Assembly: GCA_026196575.1 (NCBI GenBank)
Contig: JAPHSX010000057.1
Span: 1 to 64,000 of the forward strand
Length of the DNA: 64,000 nucleotides
DNA from: Gammaproteobacteria bacterium
GTDB taxonomy: Bacteria > Pseudomonadota > Gammaproteobacteria > Thiohalomonadales > Thiohalomonadaceae
Direction: 5' to 3'
Shown here: piece by piece, positions 1-9,219 of the stretch
How the letters are laid out: every line of letters begins with the position of its first letter
How positions within the stretch are numbered: the stretch's first letter is position 1
Made by a program: the position numbers and the translations under genes
Notes under the pieces: generated by a model
What the model saw: only the letters and a program-made list of their open reading frames with translations
What the model was told of the DNA's origin: nothing
The model's database searches: none

Positions 1-55
1 CGAGACGCCGCTCCCACAAAGGGGCTGGGGTGTGGGAGGCCCGTCCCGGGCCGAT
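1..55. repeat. REP pair, left flank of the RAYT gene
   Basis: Two REP-type units face each other. Positions 1-18 end in CTCCCACA and carry a GCG/CGC hairpin arm cut by the window edge. Positions 31-55 begin TGTGGGAG and contain the hairpin GGCCCG-TCC-CGGGCC. The GTGGGAG head followed by a short GC hairpin is the usual REP design in Pseudomonas and relatives. The unit at 31-55 is repeated base for base at 636-660, on the other side of the transposase gene, and with one change at 41523-41547. Confidence 0.8.
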
Positions 56-511
56 TCATTCAAGCCAAACCGCATCCCAATGCGGGTAGTCGCCAATGTG
101 TTGAACGAGGCCGGCACGCAAAGGGTTGGCGATGATGTAGCGGGCCGCGTCTCGAATACTCTCCTCTTTACGCAGCGCACGGTCATGGAACCCATCCTGC
201 CACACCTCCCCACCACCAAGCGTGTGAGCTGAATAGGATTTCAAGCTATGCATGACCTTTTCGAGTTCAACAGCTCTTCGCAATACGACAAGCCAGTGCA
301 GGTGATCGGGCATAACCACGAAAGCGAGGGACTCTATGCGCTGCTGTTCATGCTGGAAGCGCATGGCACATATCACCGTTCGGGCAGCTATTAACTCTCG
401 AAAGAGGGGTTTTCGCTCAACGGTTGTGGTGGTTAGTAGATAGGGACGACCGGCCTCACTATAGCGCCCTTTGCGCAACGCCCTGTAACCCGGGGTGACG
501 ATCTTTGCCAT
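56..511 (-). CDS. REP-associated tyrosine transposase (RAYT, Y1_Tnp family)
   Basis: A 151-residue single-domain HUH nuclease of the IS200/IS605-related RAYT family, which nicks single-stranded REP hairpins and is thought to spread them. The HUH motif is H70-L-H72 in the stretch VVMPDHLHWLVV. The likely nucleophile is Tyr125 in ARYIIANPLRAGLV. The ATG at 511 follows a good ribosome site (GGAGG, 7 nt away). A TTG two codons further upstream is possible but less likely. The gene stands alone, ends next to the REP unit at 31-55, and has a second REP pair upstream at 571-660, so gene and likely substrate sit together as a REPtron. Both catalytic motifs are intact, so the enzyme may be active. Confidence 0.92.
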   Translation of the reverse strand: MAKIVTPGYRALRKGRYSEAGRPYLLTTTTVERKPLFRELIAARTVICAMRFQHEQQRIESLAFVVMPDHLHWLVVLRRAVELEKVMHSLKSYSAHTLGGGEVWQDGFHDRALRKEESIRDAARYIIANPLRAGLVQHIGDYPHWDAVWLE

Positions 512-570
512 AAACAACCTCCATGTTGCCTTCGTTCAAAATTAACCACAGTGCCCCTGTCAAACATTAT

Positions 571-660
571 GTCGCGGCGTGACGCCACTCCCACAGGGTG
601 TCCCTACAAATGTAGGATTAAACCTTGGCCTAGGGTGTGGGAGGCCCGTCCCGGGCCGAT
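571..660. repeat. REP pair, right flank of the RAYT gene
   Basis: The unit at 571-595 (hairpin GGCG-TGA-CGCC followed by ACTCCCACA) faces the unit at 636-660, which is identical to 31-55. Between them lies a small palindrome, CCTACA-AA-TGTAGG, at 603-616. The whole block fills the gap between the RAYT start and the amgK stop. Confidence 0.8.
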
Positions 661-669
661 AATCAGCAC

Positions 670-1650
670 CTAAGCCATTACCGGGCGCACCCGCTCCTTG
701 ATAAAGGCGGCAAAGCGCTGCAGCTCGGGATAGCGAGCACTCACCTCCTCCACATAACCCAGGGTACGCGGAATATCCTTGAGGTAGCCCGGCTTGCCGT
801 CGCGGTGGTTGAGGCGGGCGAAGATGCCGATCGCCTTGAGGTGGCGCTGCACCCCCATCAGGTCGAACCAGCGCAGGAACTGGGCGCTCATCGGGGCGCG
901 GATGATGCCGTGATCCAGGGCGATGTCGTGGTAGCCCTGCACCCACGCCTCTACCTGCTCGCGTGGCCAGGCGATGTAGCAGTCACGCAGCAGCGAGACC
1001 AGGTCGTAGGTGATGGGGCCACGCACGGCATCCTGAAAATCGAGGATGCCGGGGTTGTGCGGGCAGACCATCAGGTTGCGCGAGTGGTAGTCGCGATGAA
1101 CGAAGGCCTGCGGCTGCGCCAGGGCGCTTTGCACCAGTAAATCGAAGGTGTCGGCCAGCAGTTGCTGCTCGGCCTCGCTCAGGTCAAGCCCCAGATGGGT
1201 GGTGAGGAACCACTCGGGGAAGAGCGCCATCTCGCGCTGCAGCAGCACCTCGTCATAGGGGGGCAGGTCGTCGGCCGGGACGCAGGCCTGCATCACCGCC
1301 AGCGCCCCCAGCGCGTCGCCGTAGAGGCGATCGACAGTGCGATCATCAAGGGCGTCAAGGTAGGGCCGGGAGCCGAGGTCGCTGAGCAGCAGGAAACCCT
1401 GCTCCAGATCGTGCGCCAGGATCTGCGGCACGTGGAGACCGCTGCGGGCCAACAGCTCACCCACCTCAACGAAGGGGCGGCTCTCCTCTTGTTGCGGGGG
1501 GGCGTCCATGGCGATGCGGCTCTCGCCGTCAAAACTGACGCGAAAGTAGCGACGGAAGCTGGCGTCGGCGGAGGCGGGGGCGAGCTCATAATCAGGCAGA
1601 CGAAGCTCGGCGGAGAGCCAATGGCGGAGTTGCTCAAGACGGTGCGGCAC
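670..1650 (-). CDS. amgK: N-acetylmuramate/N-acetylglucosamine kinase (anomeric, AmgK)
   Basis: A 326-residue aminoglycoside-phosphotransferase-fold kinase. AmgK phosphorylates the anomeric carbon of MurNAc and GlcNAc released in cell-wall recycling, feeding MurU and then UDP-MurNAc. Visible are the catalytic loop FVHRDYHSRNLM (about residues 184-195), the metal-binding ILDFQDA shortly after, and the N-terminal SADASFRRYFRV nucleotide-loop region typical of the family. In Pseudomonas amgK-murU sits next to lptD. Here amgK is about 5 kb from lptD, an RND pair and a barrel gene lie between, and no murU is adjacent. Its downstream side is the REP block. Function is assigned by family; a related phosphotransferase cannot be fully excluded. 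Confidence 0.85.
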   Translation of the reverse strand: MPHRLEQLRHWLSAELRLPDYELAPASADASFRRYFRVSFDGESRIAMDAPPQQEESRPFVEVGELLARSGLHVPQILAHDLEQGFLLLSDLGSRPYLDALDDRTVDRLYGDALGALAVMQACVPADDLPPYDEVLLQREMALFPEWFLTTHLGLDLSEAEQQLLADTFDLLVQSALAQPQAFVHRDYHSRNLMVCPHNPGILDFQDAVRGPITYDLVSLLRDCYIAWPREQVEAWVQGYHDIALDHGIIRAPMSAQFLRWFDLMGVQRHLKAIGIFARLNHRDGKPGYLKDIPRTLGYVEEVSARYPELQRFAAFIKERVRPVMA

Positions 1651-1730
1651 AGCGGGGTTCCTTCATTCTCGGGACGGCCATTATAGGACATAAGGGCGGC
1701 GCGAATAATTGTTGATGCGTCTCGTGAGAC

Positions 1731-1767
1731 AAAAAAATGCCGGTGGCCACGCTGCGGCCACCGGCAT
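1731..1767 (-). terminator. Rho-independent terminator of the outer-membrane barrel gene
   Basis: On the minus strand the perfect stem GCCGGTGGCC/GGCCACCGGC is followed directly by a run of seven T. It lies 21 nt past the stop at 1788 and separates that gene from amgK. Confidence 0.85.
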
Positions 1768-1787
1768 CGGGCAGGGGGAGGTATGGC

Positions 1788-2516
1788 CTAGAAGCGGAAG
1801 CCGACCTTGGCGCCGAGGGTCTGGGCGCCGCCGGTTTCATCCATCTCCAGGTCAAAGTTGAGGAAGCCGGTGTTGATATTCATGCCGACGAAGTACTTGG
1901 TCTGGGTAAAATCCTCGTCATCCAGACCGGTGGAGGCCGACGGTTCGCTGGTGACCCAGTTGTAACCGATACCCACGTAGGGGGTGAACATGGCGAAGCC
2001 CTTGGAGACGCTGACATCGATCCCCTTGCTCTCCAGCGAAAGGTCATCCACCCCGTCGAGCCGCGACCAGCTAAAGCGGGTGGCGACGGCGGGCATGCTG
2101 AGCCCCCCCTCGATATTGGCGTAGCGCAGCTCCACGCCGGTAAGGGTGACGTTGGTATTGGAGGTGGAGGCGTACATCAGCCCCACGTCGAAGCCCAGCG
2201 GCAGCCCCTTGTGCAGGTGCAGTTTGGGGATGACGAGGTTGTCCAGACCGCAGCCGCTACACGCCTTGTCAAACGCATCATCATACTGCAGCGAGGTGTC
2301 GGTCACCTCAAGGCCGATATCAAAACCGGTGATCCCCAGTGGCTCGGCCGGGGTCAGCCCCTTGTAGCTGGTAGCCGAGGCCAGATCCTCGGAGAGTTTT
2401 TTGAATTCGGCCTGCGTCAGTGCCGCGAGGTTATTAATATCATCCGCCGCCGATGCCGACGTAGCGGCAAACCCCATGGCAACACCCAGTACAACCGCCA
2501 GACTTCCCCGTTTCAT
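1788..2516 (-). CDS. Secreted outer-membrane beta-barrel protein, function unknown
   Basis: A 242-residue protein. The start at 2516 (MKRGSLAVVLG) is preferred over one 13 codons upstream because it gives a clean signal peptide ending at ASA-ADD and has a strong ribosome site (GAGGAGA). The mature part alternates polar and hydrophobic residues in strand-length pieces, has a CSGC pair near residue 83, and ends in ...LGAKVGFRF with a terminal aromatic residue, as outer-membrane barrels do. The strand patterning suggests roughly 10-12 strands. It resembles DUF6588-like barrels, but I am not sure of the family. It is monocistronic, with its own terminator. Confidence 0.7.
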   Translation of the reverse strand: MKRGSLAVVLGVAMGFAATSASAADDINNLAALTQAEFKKLSEDLASATSYKGLTPAEPLGITGFDIGLEVTDTSLQYDDAFDKACSGCGLDNLVIPKLHLHKGLPLGFDVGLMYASTSNTNVTLTGVELRYANIEGGLSMPAVATRFSWSRLDGVDDLSLESKGIDVSVSKGFAMFTPYVGIGYNWVTSEPSASTGLDDEDFTQTKYFVGMNINTGFLNFDLEMDETGGAQTLGAKVGFRF

Positions 2517-2614
2517 TCGCTCTTCTCCTCGGTAAACAATTAATTTAACCCACAATATGTCAAGAACCGCGATCCGGCAACCGCGAACCGCCTCACCCGT
2601 TTCACATAGGCTTA

Positions 2615-5600
2615 CTATAGCCTACGCCAGCGCGCCAGGGTCCACTCGCGCAGATCATCGGCGATGAGGTAGAAGCAGGGCAGGGTCAGCAGAATGAGGG
2701 CGGTGGCAAAGAGCAGACCAAAACCCAGACTCACCGCCATCGGCGAGAGAAAGGCGGTCTGGCCGCTGGCAAAGAAGATGAGCGGCGAGACCCCGAGAAA
2801 GGTGGTGATGCTGGTGAGCAGGATGGGGCGGGCGCGAATGCGGCCCGCCTCGATCAGCGCCGCCTCGCGCCCCATCCCCTCGGCATGGCGCCGGTTGGCA
2901 AAGTCGATGAGGATCAGCGAATCGTTGACCACAATGCCGGAGAGGGCGAGAAAGCCAACCACCGAGAGAAACTGCAGGTGGTAGTCGAAGAGAAAGTGGC
3001 CGCTCACCACGCCGATGAGGCCAAAGGGGATGGAGAACATCACCACCAGCGGATCAAGCAGTGACTTGAAGAGCGCGGCGAGGATGAAGAAGATCAGCAG
3101 CAGCGCCAGCAGCAGCGCACGGAACAGGTCGCGCATCGAATCGCTGGTCTCCTTCTTCTCGCCCAGCCAGAGCAGCTCGTAACCGGGGTAGCGCTCGGCA
3201 AAGTCGGCATACTGCTGCTGCACCTGTGCCGTCACCTCAAGCGCGGTCGTCACCTCCGGGTCGACCTCCGCCTGCACCGTCACCAGGCGGCGCTGGTCGC
3301 GCCGGTTGATGCTGCTCAGCCCGCGATCGACCTCGATCGTGGCCACCTCGCCCAGATAGACACTGCCGCCGTCCGGCAGGGTGAGGCGCAGCCGCGCCAG
3401 GCTCTGTGCATCCTCGCGCAGCGCCTCAGGATAGATCACCCGTAGCGGGATGCGCCGGTCGCCCCAGTTGAGATAGAGCAGCTCCAGCCCCTGATAGCCG
3501 GCGCGCACCACGTCGGCCAGCTGCGCCTGGCTCAGCCCCAGCAGGCGGCCGCGCTCGTTGAGGCTGTAGCGGTACTCCAGCTTCCCCTCCTCCAGGTCGT
3601 GGTTGACATCGTGGGTGCCCGGCAGGCGCTGCAGGGTGGCGCTGAGCTCCCCGGCGATCCGGTTCAGCTGTTGCAGGTCGGGGCCGCTGATGCCGATCTC
3701 GATATCGGCCCCGCCCGGCCCTCCCTGGGCACGCAGGATGGAGAGGCGCTCGATGCCGCTTAGCGCCGCCAGACGCCCGCGCAGCAGGTTGATGATCACC
3801 TCGGTGTCGCGCTCGCGGCTCCCCTCCTCACCGAACCGCAGATTGACCAGCGGCGTCACCCAGCGCTCGACAAAGCCGCGCGGCGCCTCCTGCTTGAGGT
3901 CGACGATCATCTGTATCTGATTGCTGCCAAAGCGCACCCGGTTAAAGGTGATGAAGGTGACGCCCACATTGGTGAGCAGGCTGGAGAGCTCCTCCTCCCC
4001 CAGCTCATCGAAGATCGCCTGCTCCATGCGCCCGGCCAGGCGTGCCGTCTCCTCCAGGGTATTGGTGCGCGGCGCCTCGACGTTGATGAAGAACTGCCCG
4101 GTCGAGACGTTGCCAAACAGCTCGAAGGGGAGCCGTGTCACCGCCACGGCGAAGGCCAGCATCAGCAGCAGCACGGTGGCAAGCGCCACAAAGTAGCGGT
4201 TGCGCAGCGACCAGGCGAGACCGCGGGTGTAGCGCTGCAACAGCGCCCCCCAGTCGATGCGTCCAGCAGTTGAGCTTGGCGCGGGGCGCAGCAGCTCGGT
4301 GGCGTGGGAGGGGAGCACTGCAAAGGCCTCCCACAGCGAGCCGAGCAGGGAGAAGGTGACCACCGCCGGGATCACCGCGATAAAGGCCCCCATGGTGCCG
4401 CCGATGGCATACATCGGCAAAAAGGCGGCCACCGTCGTCAGGGTGGAGGCGATAACCGGCCAGAACACCTCGCGCGCGCCGCGCAGTGCCGCCTCGCGCG
4501 GGGGCACCCCCAGCTCCATGTGACGGTAAATGTTCTCGTTCACGATGATCGCATCATCGACGATCATCCCCAGCGCGATGAGGTAGGCGAAGAGCGAGAC
4601 CATATTAATGGTGTAGCCGGACTGCTCAATGAGCACCGTGGCGATGAGAAAGGCGACCGGAATACCCAGCGCCGTCACCAGCGCCACACGGAAATTGAGG
4701 AACAGGTAGAGCGAGAGCAGCACCAGCACCAGGCCGATGAAGCCGGAGGACTTCACCGTCTCCAGACGGTTCTTGACGTAGACGGAGAGGTCGCTGAAGA
4801 GCCCCACCGAGACGCTGGGCGGCAACTCGGCGCGCAGCTCCTCGGCCAGCGCCCGCACCCGCGCCGAGAGCTCCACGGTGGAGCCGCTGGCGCTCTTGTT
4901 GACCGTCAGGTTGACCGAAGGCTGGCCGTTGAAGCGCCCCAGGGTCTGCGCCTCCTCCAGGCGGCGCTCCACCCGCGCCACCTGCCCCAGGGTGAGGCGC
5001 CCCCCACGGACGTTGGTGCGCAGGGCAATGGCGGCGATGGCCTCGGGTTCGGGGCGGGTGCCGATGCCGCGCAGCAGGATATCCCCCTCGGCGGCGCGGA
5101 TCGCCCCGCCGGGCAGGTCGCGCAGGTTGGCGAGCAGCGCCTGCTTCACCACCTCCAGCGTCACCCCGCGCAGTGCCAGGCGGTTGGGGTCGACCACCAC
5201 CCACAGCTCCCACTCGCGCTCCCCGGCGGTGCCGACGCTGGCCACATCGCCCAGCTGCAACAGGCGACGCTTCACCTGCTCGGCAATCTCGTAGAGCTCG
5301 GCCCGCGACAGCTCACCGTAGAGCGACAGGCTGATCACCGGAAAGCGCGTCTCCAGCCGCACCAGCTGCGGGCTTTCCGCCTGCGGCGGCAGGTCCTTGA
5401 TACGGTCGAGGATGGCATCGGCGTCGCGCATAAACTCATCGACATCACTGCCCGCCTTCAGCTCGATGAGGATGGCGGAACTCCCCTCGCTGCTGGTGGA
5501 GCTGATGGTCTCGATGTCGGCATGGCCGTCGAACTCCTGCTCGATGGGCAGGGTCACCTGACGCTCCACCTCCTCCGGCGAGGCCCCCTCGAACAGGGTG

Positions 5601-5743
5601 GTGATGCGCACCACATCCTGCTCCACCAGCGGAAACATCTCCTGCGGCATCTTCTGCCAGGAGAAGATCCCCAGCAGCAGCACCAGCACCAGCAGCAGGT
5701 TGACGATAAGGGGGTTGTTGATGGAGAAGCGGATCAGGAACAT
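2615..5743 (-). CDS. RND efflux permease, AcrB/HAE-1 superfamily
   Basis: A 1042-residue inner-membrane proton/drug antiporter of the RND class. The first transmembrane helix is preceded by MFLIRFSINNPL. TM4 carries the proton-relay pair in LGMIVDDAIIVNENI (about residue 393). The second half repeats the fold with IVVNDSLILIDFANRR in TM10-11. Two large periplasmic porter/docking loops separate the halves. The length is standard for the family. It starts 4 nt after the stop of the adaptor gene 5748-6920, so the two form an operon. No outer-membrane factor is encoded beside them, so a shared TolC-type channel is likely. The substrate cannot be predicted from the sequence. Confidence 0.9.
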   Translation of the reverse strand: MFLIRFSINNPLIVNLLLVLVLLLGIFSWQKMPQEMFPLVEQDVVRITTLFEGASPEEVERQVTLPIEQEFDGHADIETISSTSSEGSSAILIELKAGSDVDEFMRDADAILDRIKDLPPQAESPQLVRLETRFPVISLSLYGELSRAELYEIAEQVKRRLLQLGDVASVGTAGEREWELWVVVDPNRLALRGVTLEVVKQALLANLRDLPGGAIRAAEGDILLRGIGTRPEPEAIAAIALRTNVRGGRLTLGQVARVERRLEEAQTLGRFNGQPSVNLTVNKSASGSTVELSARVRALAEELRAELPPSVSVGLFSDLSVYVKNRLETVKSSGFIGLVLVLLSLYLFLNFRVALVTALGIPVAFLIATVLIEQSGYTINMVSLFAYLIALGMIVDDAIIVNENIYRHMELGVPPREAALRGAREVFWPVIASTLTTVAAFLPMYAIGGTMGAFIAVIPAVVTFSLLGSLWEAFAVLPSHATELLRPAPSSTAGRIDWGALLQRYTRGLAWSLRNRYFVALATVLLLMLAFAVAVTRLPFELFGNVSTGQFFINVEAPRTNTLEETARLAGRMEQAIFDELGEEELSSLLTNVGVTFITFNRVRFGSNQIQMIVDLKQEAPRGFVERWVTPLVNLRFGEEGSRERDTEVIINLLRGRLAALSGIERLSILRAQGGPGGADIEIGISGPDLQQLNRIAGELSATLQRLPGTHDVNHDLEEGKLEYRYSLNERGRLLGLSQAQLADVVRAGYQGLELLYLNWGDRRIPLRVIYPEALREDAQSLARLRLTLPDGGSVYLGEVATIEVDRGLSSINRRDQRRLVTVQAEVDPEVTTALEVTAQVQQQYADFAERYPGYELLWLGEKKETSDSMRDLFRALLLALLLIFFILAALFKSLLDPLVVMFSIPFGLIGVVSGHFLFDYHLQFLSVVGFLALSGIVVNDSLILIDFANRRHAEGMGREAALIEAGRIRARPILLTSITTFLGVSPLIFFASGQTAFLSPMAVSLGFGLLFATALILLTLPCFYLIADDLREWTLARWRRL

Positions 5744-5747
5744 GCTG

Positions 5748-6920
5748 TTATTCGCTCACCACCCGCACCTGCTGGCCTTCACTCAGCGCCGCCACGTCGC
5801 GGGCCACCACCCGCTCGCCCGCCGCCACTCCGGCACCGACGATCACGGCATCACCATCGCGTCCGCCGGTCTGCACCTCGCGGCGCGCCAGCCGCCCCCC
5901 CTGCTCCACGAACAGGTAGGCCTTGCCGTCCTCGCGCAACAGCGCCGCCACCGGCACCAGCAACACATCAGCCAGCGGGCGCAACGGCACCACCGTCGTG
6001 GCCAGGGCGGCGGGGCTCAGCCCCTCGCCCGCCAGACGGACGCGCAGCGCCAGGGTATGGGTGGTGCGCTCCGGCTCGCGCTGCAGCGACACCAGCTCGC
6101 CCATGCGCGCCACCCCGTCGATCTCGACAGCGAGTTCCTGACCCAGGGTCAAATCGCTCTGCACATCGCCAGGCAGCTCGGCATAAAAGTCCATCTCCTC
6201 CAGGTCGATCAGCGAGAGCAGCGGCTGGTTGGGCGCCAGCCGATCCCCCTCCTCCACCAGCACCGCGTTGACGGTGCCCTCAAAGGGGGCAACGATGCGA
6301 CAACGCGCCAGGTTGCGCCGGGCACTCTCCTGCTCGGCAGCACGCAGGGCAAGACGCGAGGGCGCCGTCGCCACCGCGTAGTCAAGGCGCGCCTCCTCCG
6401 CCTGCAGCTGCAACAGCTGCCGTGCCACCTCGTCACGGCGCGACACCGAGCTCAGTGACTCGCTGCCGAGGCGCTCCTGGCGCGCCAGCTCCTGCGCCTG
6501 CAGCTCACGGCCCTGGCGGGCAAGCGCCAGCAGGCGCCGGTCGCGGGCCACCGCCTCGCGCTCCTGCTCCAGCTGCGCCTCGGCGCGGGTGAGGGCGTCG
6601 CGATAGTCCCCCTCCTCCTGCTGCAACAGCAGCGTGCCGGCAACCACCCGCTGCCCCGGCTCGGCCTGGCGCGCCACCAGCCGCCCGGCCACCTCGGCGG
6701 CGAGGGTGGCGCTGCGTCGCGGTTGCAACCGCCCGTGCAGCTGCAGGGTGGGGCGCACCTCGCCCTGGCGCACCTCGACCACCACCACAGCGGGGATGAT
6801 GGGGGGGCGCAACGGGGCCACCTTTTGCGGACGGGAGATAATCACCAGGGAGATCAAGGCGGCGCCCAACGCCAGCAACAGCAGAAAATGGCGGGGCGTG
6901 AGGGTGGGCGGCAGGATCAT
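5748..6920 (-). CDS. RND periplasmic adaptor subunit (membrane fusion protein)
   Basis: A 390-residue HlyD/AcrA-type adaptor that links the RND permease 2615-5743 to an outer-membrane channel. One N-terminal membrane segment (residues 11-28, HFLLLLALGAALISLVII) has no lipobox, so it stays anchored in the inner membrane. A lipoyl half-motif follows (AEVAGRLVARQAEPGQRV), then a Gln/Glu/Arg-rich coiled-coil hairpin (about 95-200), the second lipoyl half (IVAPFEGTVNAVLVEEGD) and a beta-barrel domain. It is the first gene of a two-gene operon whose start lies 81 bp from the divergent lptD start. No dedicated regulator gene is adjacent. Confidence 0.9.
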   Translation of the reverse strand: MILPPTLTPRHFLLLLALGAALISLVIISRPQKVAPLRPPIIPAVVVVEVRQGEVRPTLQLHGRLQPRRSATLAAEVAGRLVARQAEPGQRVVAGTLLLQQEEGDYRDALTRAEAQLEQEREAVARDRRLLALARQGRELQAQELARQERLGSESLSSVSRRDEVARQLLQLQAEEARLDYAVATAPSRLALRAAEQESARRNLARCRIVAPFEGTVNAVLVEEGDRLAPNQPLLSLIDLEEMDFYAELPGDVQSDLTLGQELAVEIDGVARMGELVSLQREPERTTHTLALRVRLAGEGLSPAALATTVVPLRPLADVLLVPVAALLREDGKAYLFVEQGGRLARREVQTGGRDGDAVIVGAGVAAGERVVARDVAALSEGQQVRVVSE

Positions 6921-7001
6921 GGCTTGTCGATTATGTTTGAAGGCAGCATCATTCTATGCGATTTTAGCCCGCTTTAAACCACCACCAACCGATATCACGC
7001 C

Positions 7002-9209
7002 GTGGCCCATCCGCAACACCGACCACCCTTCGCCACCGTGCCGCTGTTGCTGGCCACGGGGCTGCTGTTCGCCCCGCTCCTTCGCGCCGGTGCGGACACG
7101 GAGTCGGGGCGCTGGGCCGTCTGTCCGCCGCCGCCTCCTCTCTACACCACCGCCCCCCCCGCCAGCAGCGCCAAACCGGGACAGACCGAACTGACCGCCG
7201 ACGAGGCCACCTCGCAGGCGGGGGGCAGCAGCGAGTTTCGTGGCCATGTGGTGGTGCAGCGCGACGGGCGCACCCTGCAGGGCGACCGCGCAACCTACGA
7301 TCAGCAGAGCCGGGAGGTGACGGTCGAGGGCCATGTGCTGTTTCACGGCGAGGGGGTGTTGATGCAGGGCGAGAGTGCCCGCATGCGTATGGAGGAGCAG
7401 AGCGGCGAGTTCAGGGAGGCCAGCTTCTACCTTCCGGCGCAGCACGCCTTCGGCAGCGCCAACCTGCTCACCCTCGATGACGCCGACCACTCGACCCTGC
7501 GCGGGGTGCGCTACACCACCTGCAACCCCGGCCAGGAGGATTGGCTGCTCAGCGCCAGCGAGCTGCGGCTGGATCAGCAGGGCAACACCGGCGAGGCCTT
7601 TCAGACGGTGCTGCGCTTCAAGGGGGTGCCAATCTTCTACAGCCCCTACCTCAACTTTCCGCTGGCCGGGCGCAAGAGCGGCCTGCTCTTTCCCCTGATC
7701 GGCACCTCCGACAGCAACGGTACCGACATCGGCCTGCCCATCTACTGGAACATCGCCCCCAACGCCGACGCCACCTTCACCCCGCGTAACCTCACCGCCC
7801 GCGGGCCGATGCTAATGAGCGAATTTCGCCACCTCAGCAAGCAGGGCGAGAGTCAGATCCACGCCGACTACCTCGGCAACGACAAGATATTCGGCGACGA
7901 TCGTCACTATCTGGCGCTCGACCACACCTCGCGCTTCGCCCAGGGTTGGAGCAGCACCCTGCTGCTGCGTGACGTCTCCGACCCGCTCTACCTTGACGAT
8001 CTCGGCGCGGATGGGGAGAGCAGCACCACCCATCTGGAGCGCCGCCTCGACCTCAACTACCGCGACGCCCACTGGAACTTTCTTGCCCGCGCCCAGAGTT
8101 ACCAGACGCTGAGCGGCGCCGAGCCCTACCAGCGTCTGCCACAGCTGCAACTCAACGGCCAAAGCACGCGCCGCCCCAACCGGCCGCAGCTCACCCTGCA
8201 GGGCGAGGCGGTCAACTTCGCCCACGAGAGCACGATCCCCACCGGCCAGCGGCTCGACCTCAAACCCGCCGTCACCCTGCCGCTACAGGGGGACGCCTGG
8301 TTCCTCACGCCGAGCGCCGCCTGGCGCCATACCGACTACACTCTGAACGACCACGCGGCGGGCGAGCACCTTAGCCGCTCACTCCCCATCCTCAGCCTCG
8401 ACAGCGGCCTCTTCTTCGAGCGCGAGACGAGCCTTGGCGGCCGGGCAATGACCCAGACCCTGGAACCGCGCCTCTTCTACCTCTCGGTCCCCTATGTCGA
8501 GCAGGACGACCTCCCGCTGTTCGACAGCGCCGATGCCGCCCCCAGCTTCAGCCAGCTGTTTCGCGACAACCGTTTCAGCGGCGCCGACCGCCAGGGCGAT
8601 GCCCGGCAACTGACCACCGCGCTGACCAGCCGCCTGCTCGACGATGAGAGCGGCAGGGAGCGGCTGCGCGTCAGCATTGGCCGCATCCACTACCTTGCCG
8701 ATCGCCAGGTTACCCTCAACGCCAGCGAACCGGACGAGACCGCCGTCTACTCCGATCTCTTCGCCGAACTGGCGCTGCAGCCCAGCGAGCGGCTGCGCAT
8801 CGGTATCGATGGGCGCCACGACACCGAGCGCGACCGCAACGAGCAGCTCAGCGCGCGCCTGCGCTACCAGCCCGATGCCAAGCGCCTGCTGAACCTCAAC
8901 TACCGCTATGATGAGAGCCCGCTGCTGCGCCAGAGCGATGCCCTGCTCTTCTGGCCCCTGGCGCGGCAATGGCAGTGGCTGGCCCGATGGCGGTATGATC
9001 TCGAACAGGGCGAGGACCTTGAGCTGCTGGCCGGTGTCGAATACGAGAGCTGCTGCTGGTCGCTGCGCCTGATGGGGCAACATCGGCGCGACACCGTCGA
9101 CGAGGCAATGCGTCGCGGCATCTATCTCACCTTCCAGTTCAAGGGGCTGGCCAGCCTCGGCAAATCCATTGAAGAGACCCTGGGCGGGGATCTTCTCACC
9201 TATCAATAG
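7002..9209 (+). CDS. lptD: LPS-assembly outer-membrane protein LptD
   Basis: A 735-residue outer-membrane barrel that, with LptE, inserts lipopolysaccharide into the outer leaflet. After a signal peptide comes an OstA/LptA-like jellyroll (about 63-155: LTADEATSQAGG, FRGHVVVQRDGRTLQGDRATYD) and then the barrel from about 190 (VPIFYSPYLNFPLAGRKSGLLFP). All four cysteines used for the interdomain disulfides are present: Cys41 and Cys174 in the N-terminal part and the adjacent pair Cys684-Cys685 near the C-terminus. The start is a GTG with no clear ribosome site; a second GTG at 7039 would also leave a signal peptide. It heads the run with surA and pdxA. Confidence 0.95.
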   Translation: MAHPQHRPPFATVPLLLATGLLFAPLLRAGADTESGRWAVCPPPPPLYTTAPPASSAKPGQTELTADEATSQAGGSSEFRGHVVVQRDGRTLQGDRATYDQQSREVTVEGHVLFHGEGVLMQGESARMRMEEQSGEFREASFYLPAQHAFGSANLLTLDDADHSTLRGVRYTTCNPGQEDWLLSASELRLDQQGNTGEAFQTVLRFKGVPIFYSPYLNFPLAGRKSGLLFPLIGTSDSNGTDIGLPIYWNIAPNADATFTPRNLTARGPMLMSEFRHLSKQGESQIHADYLGNDKIFGDDRHYLALDHTSRFAQGWSSTLLLRDVSDPLYLDDLGADGESSTTHLERRLDLNYRDAHWNFLARAQSYQTLSGAEPYQRLPQLQLNGQSTRRPNRPQLTLQGEAVNFAHESTIPTGQRLDLKPAVTLPLQGDAWFLTPSAAWRHTDYTLNDHAAGEHLSRSLPILSLDSGLFFERETSLGGRAMTQTLEPRLFYLSVPYVEQDDLPLFDSADAAPSFSQLFRDNRFSGADRQGDARQLTTALTSRLLDDESGRERLRVSIGRIHYLADRQVTLNASEPDETAVYSDLFAELALQPSERLRIGIDGRHDTERDRNEQLSARLRYQPDAKRLLNLNYRYDESPLLRQSDALLFWPLARQWQWLARWRYDLEQGEDLELLAGVEYESCCWSLRLMGQHRRDTVDEAMRRGIYLTFQFKGLASLGKSIEETLGGDLLTYQ

Positions 9210-9219
9210 ACGGTTACCC

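Noticed and set aside
560-946. Minus-strand frame overlapping amgK and the REP block
   Set aside because: Arg/Pro/Gly-rich product typical of a GC shadow; amgK is the real gene.
4304-6271. Long open frame on the plus strand (655 codons) opposite the RND genes
   Set aside because: Its product is a low-complexity His/Gln/Arg/Gly sequence with no domain. The minus strand has clear RND and adaptor genes; the frame is open because of high GC.
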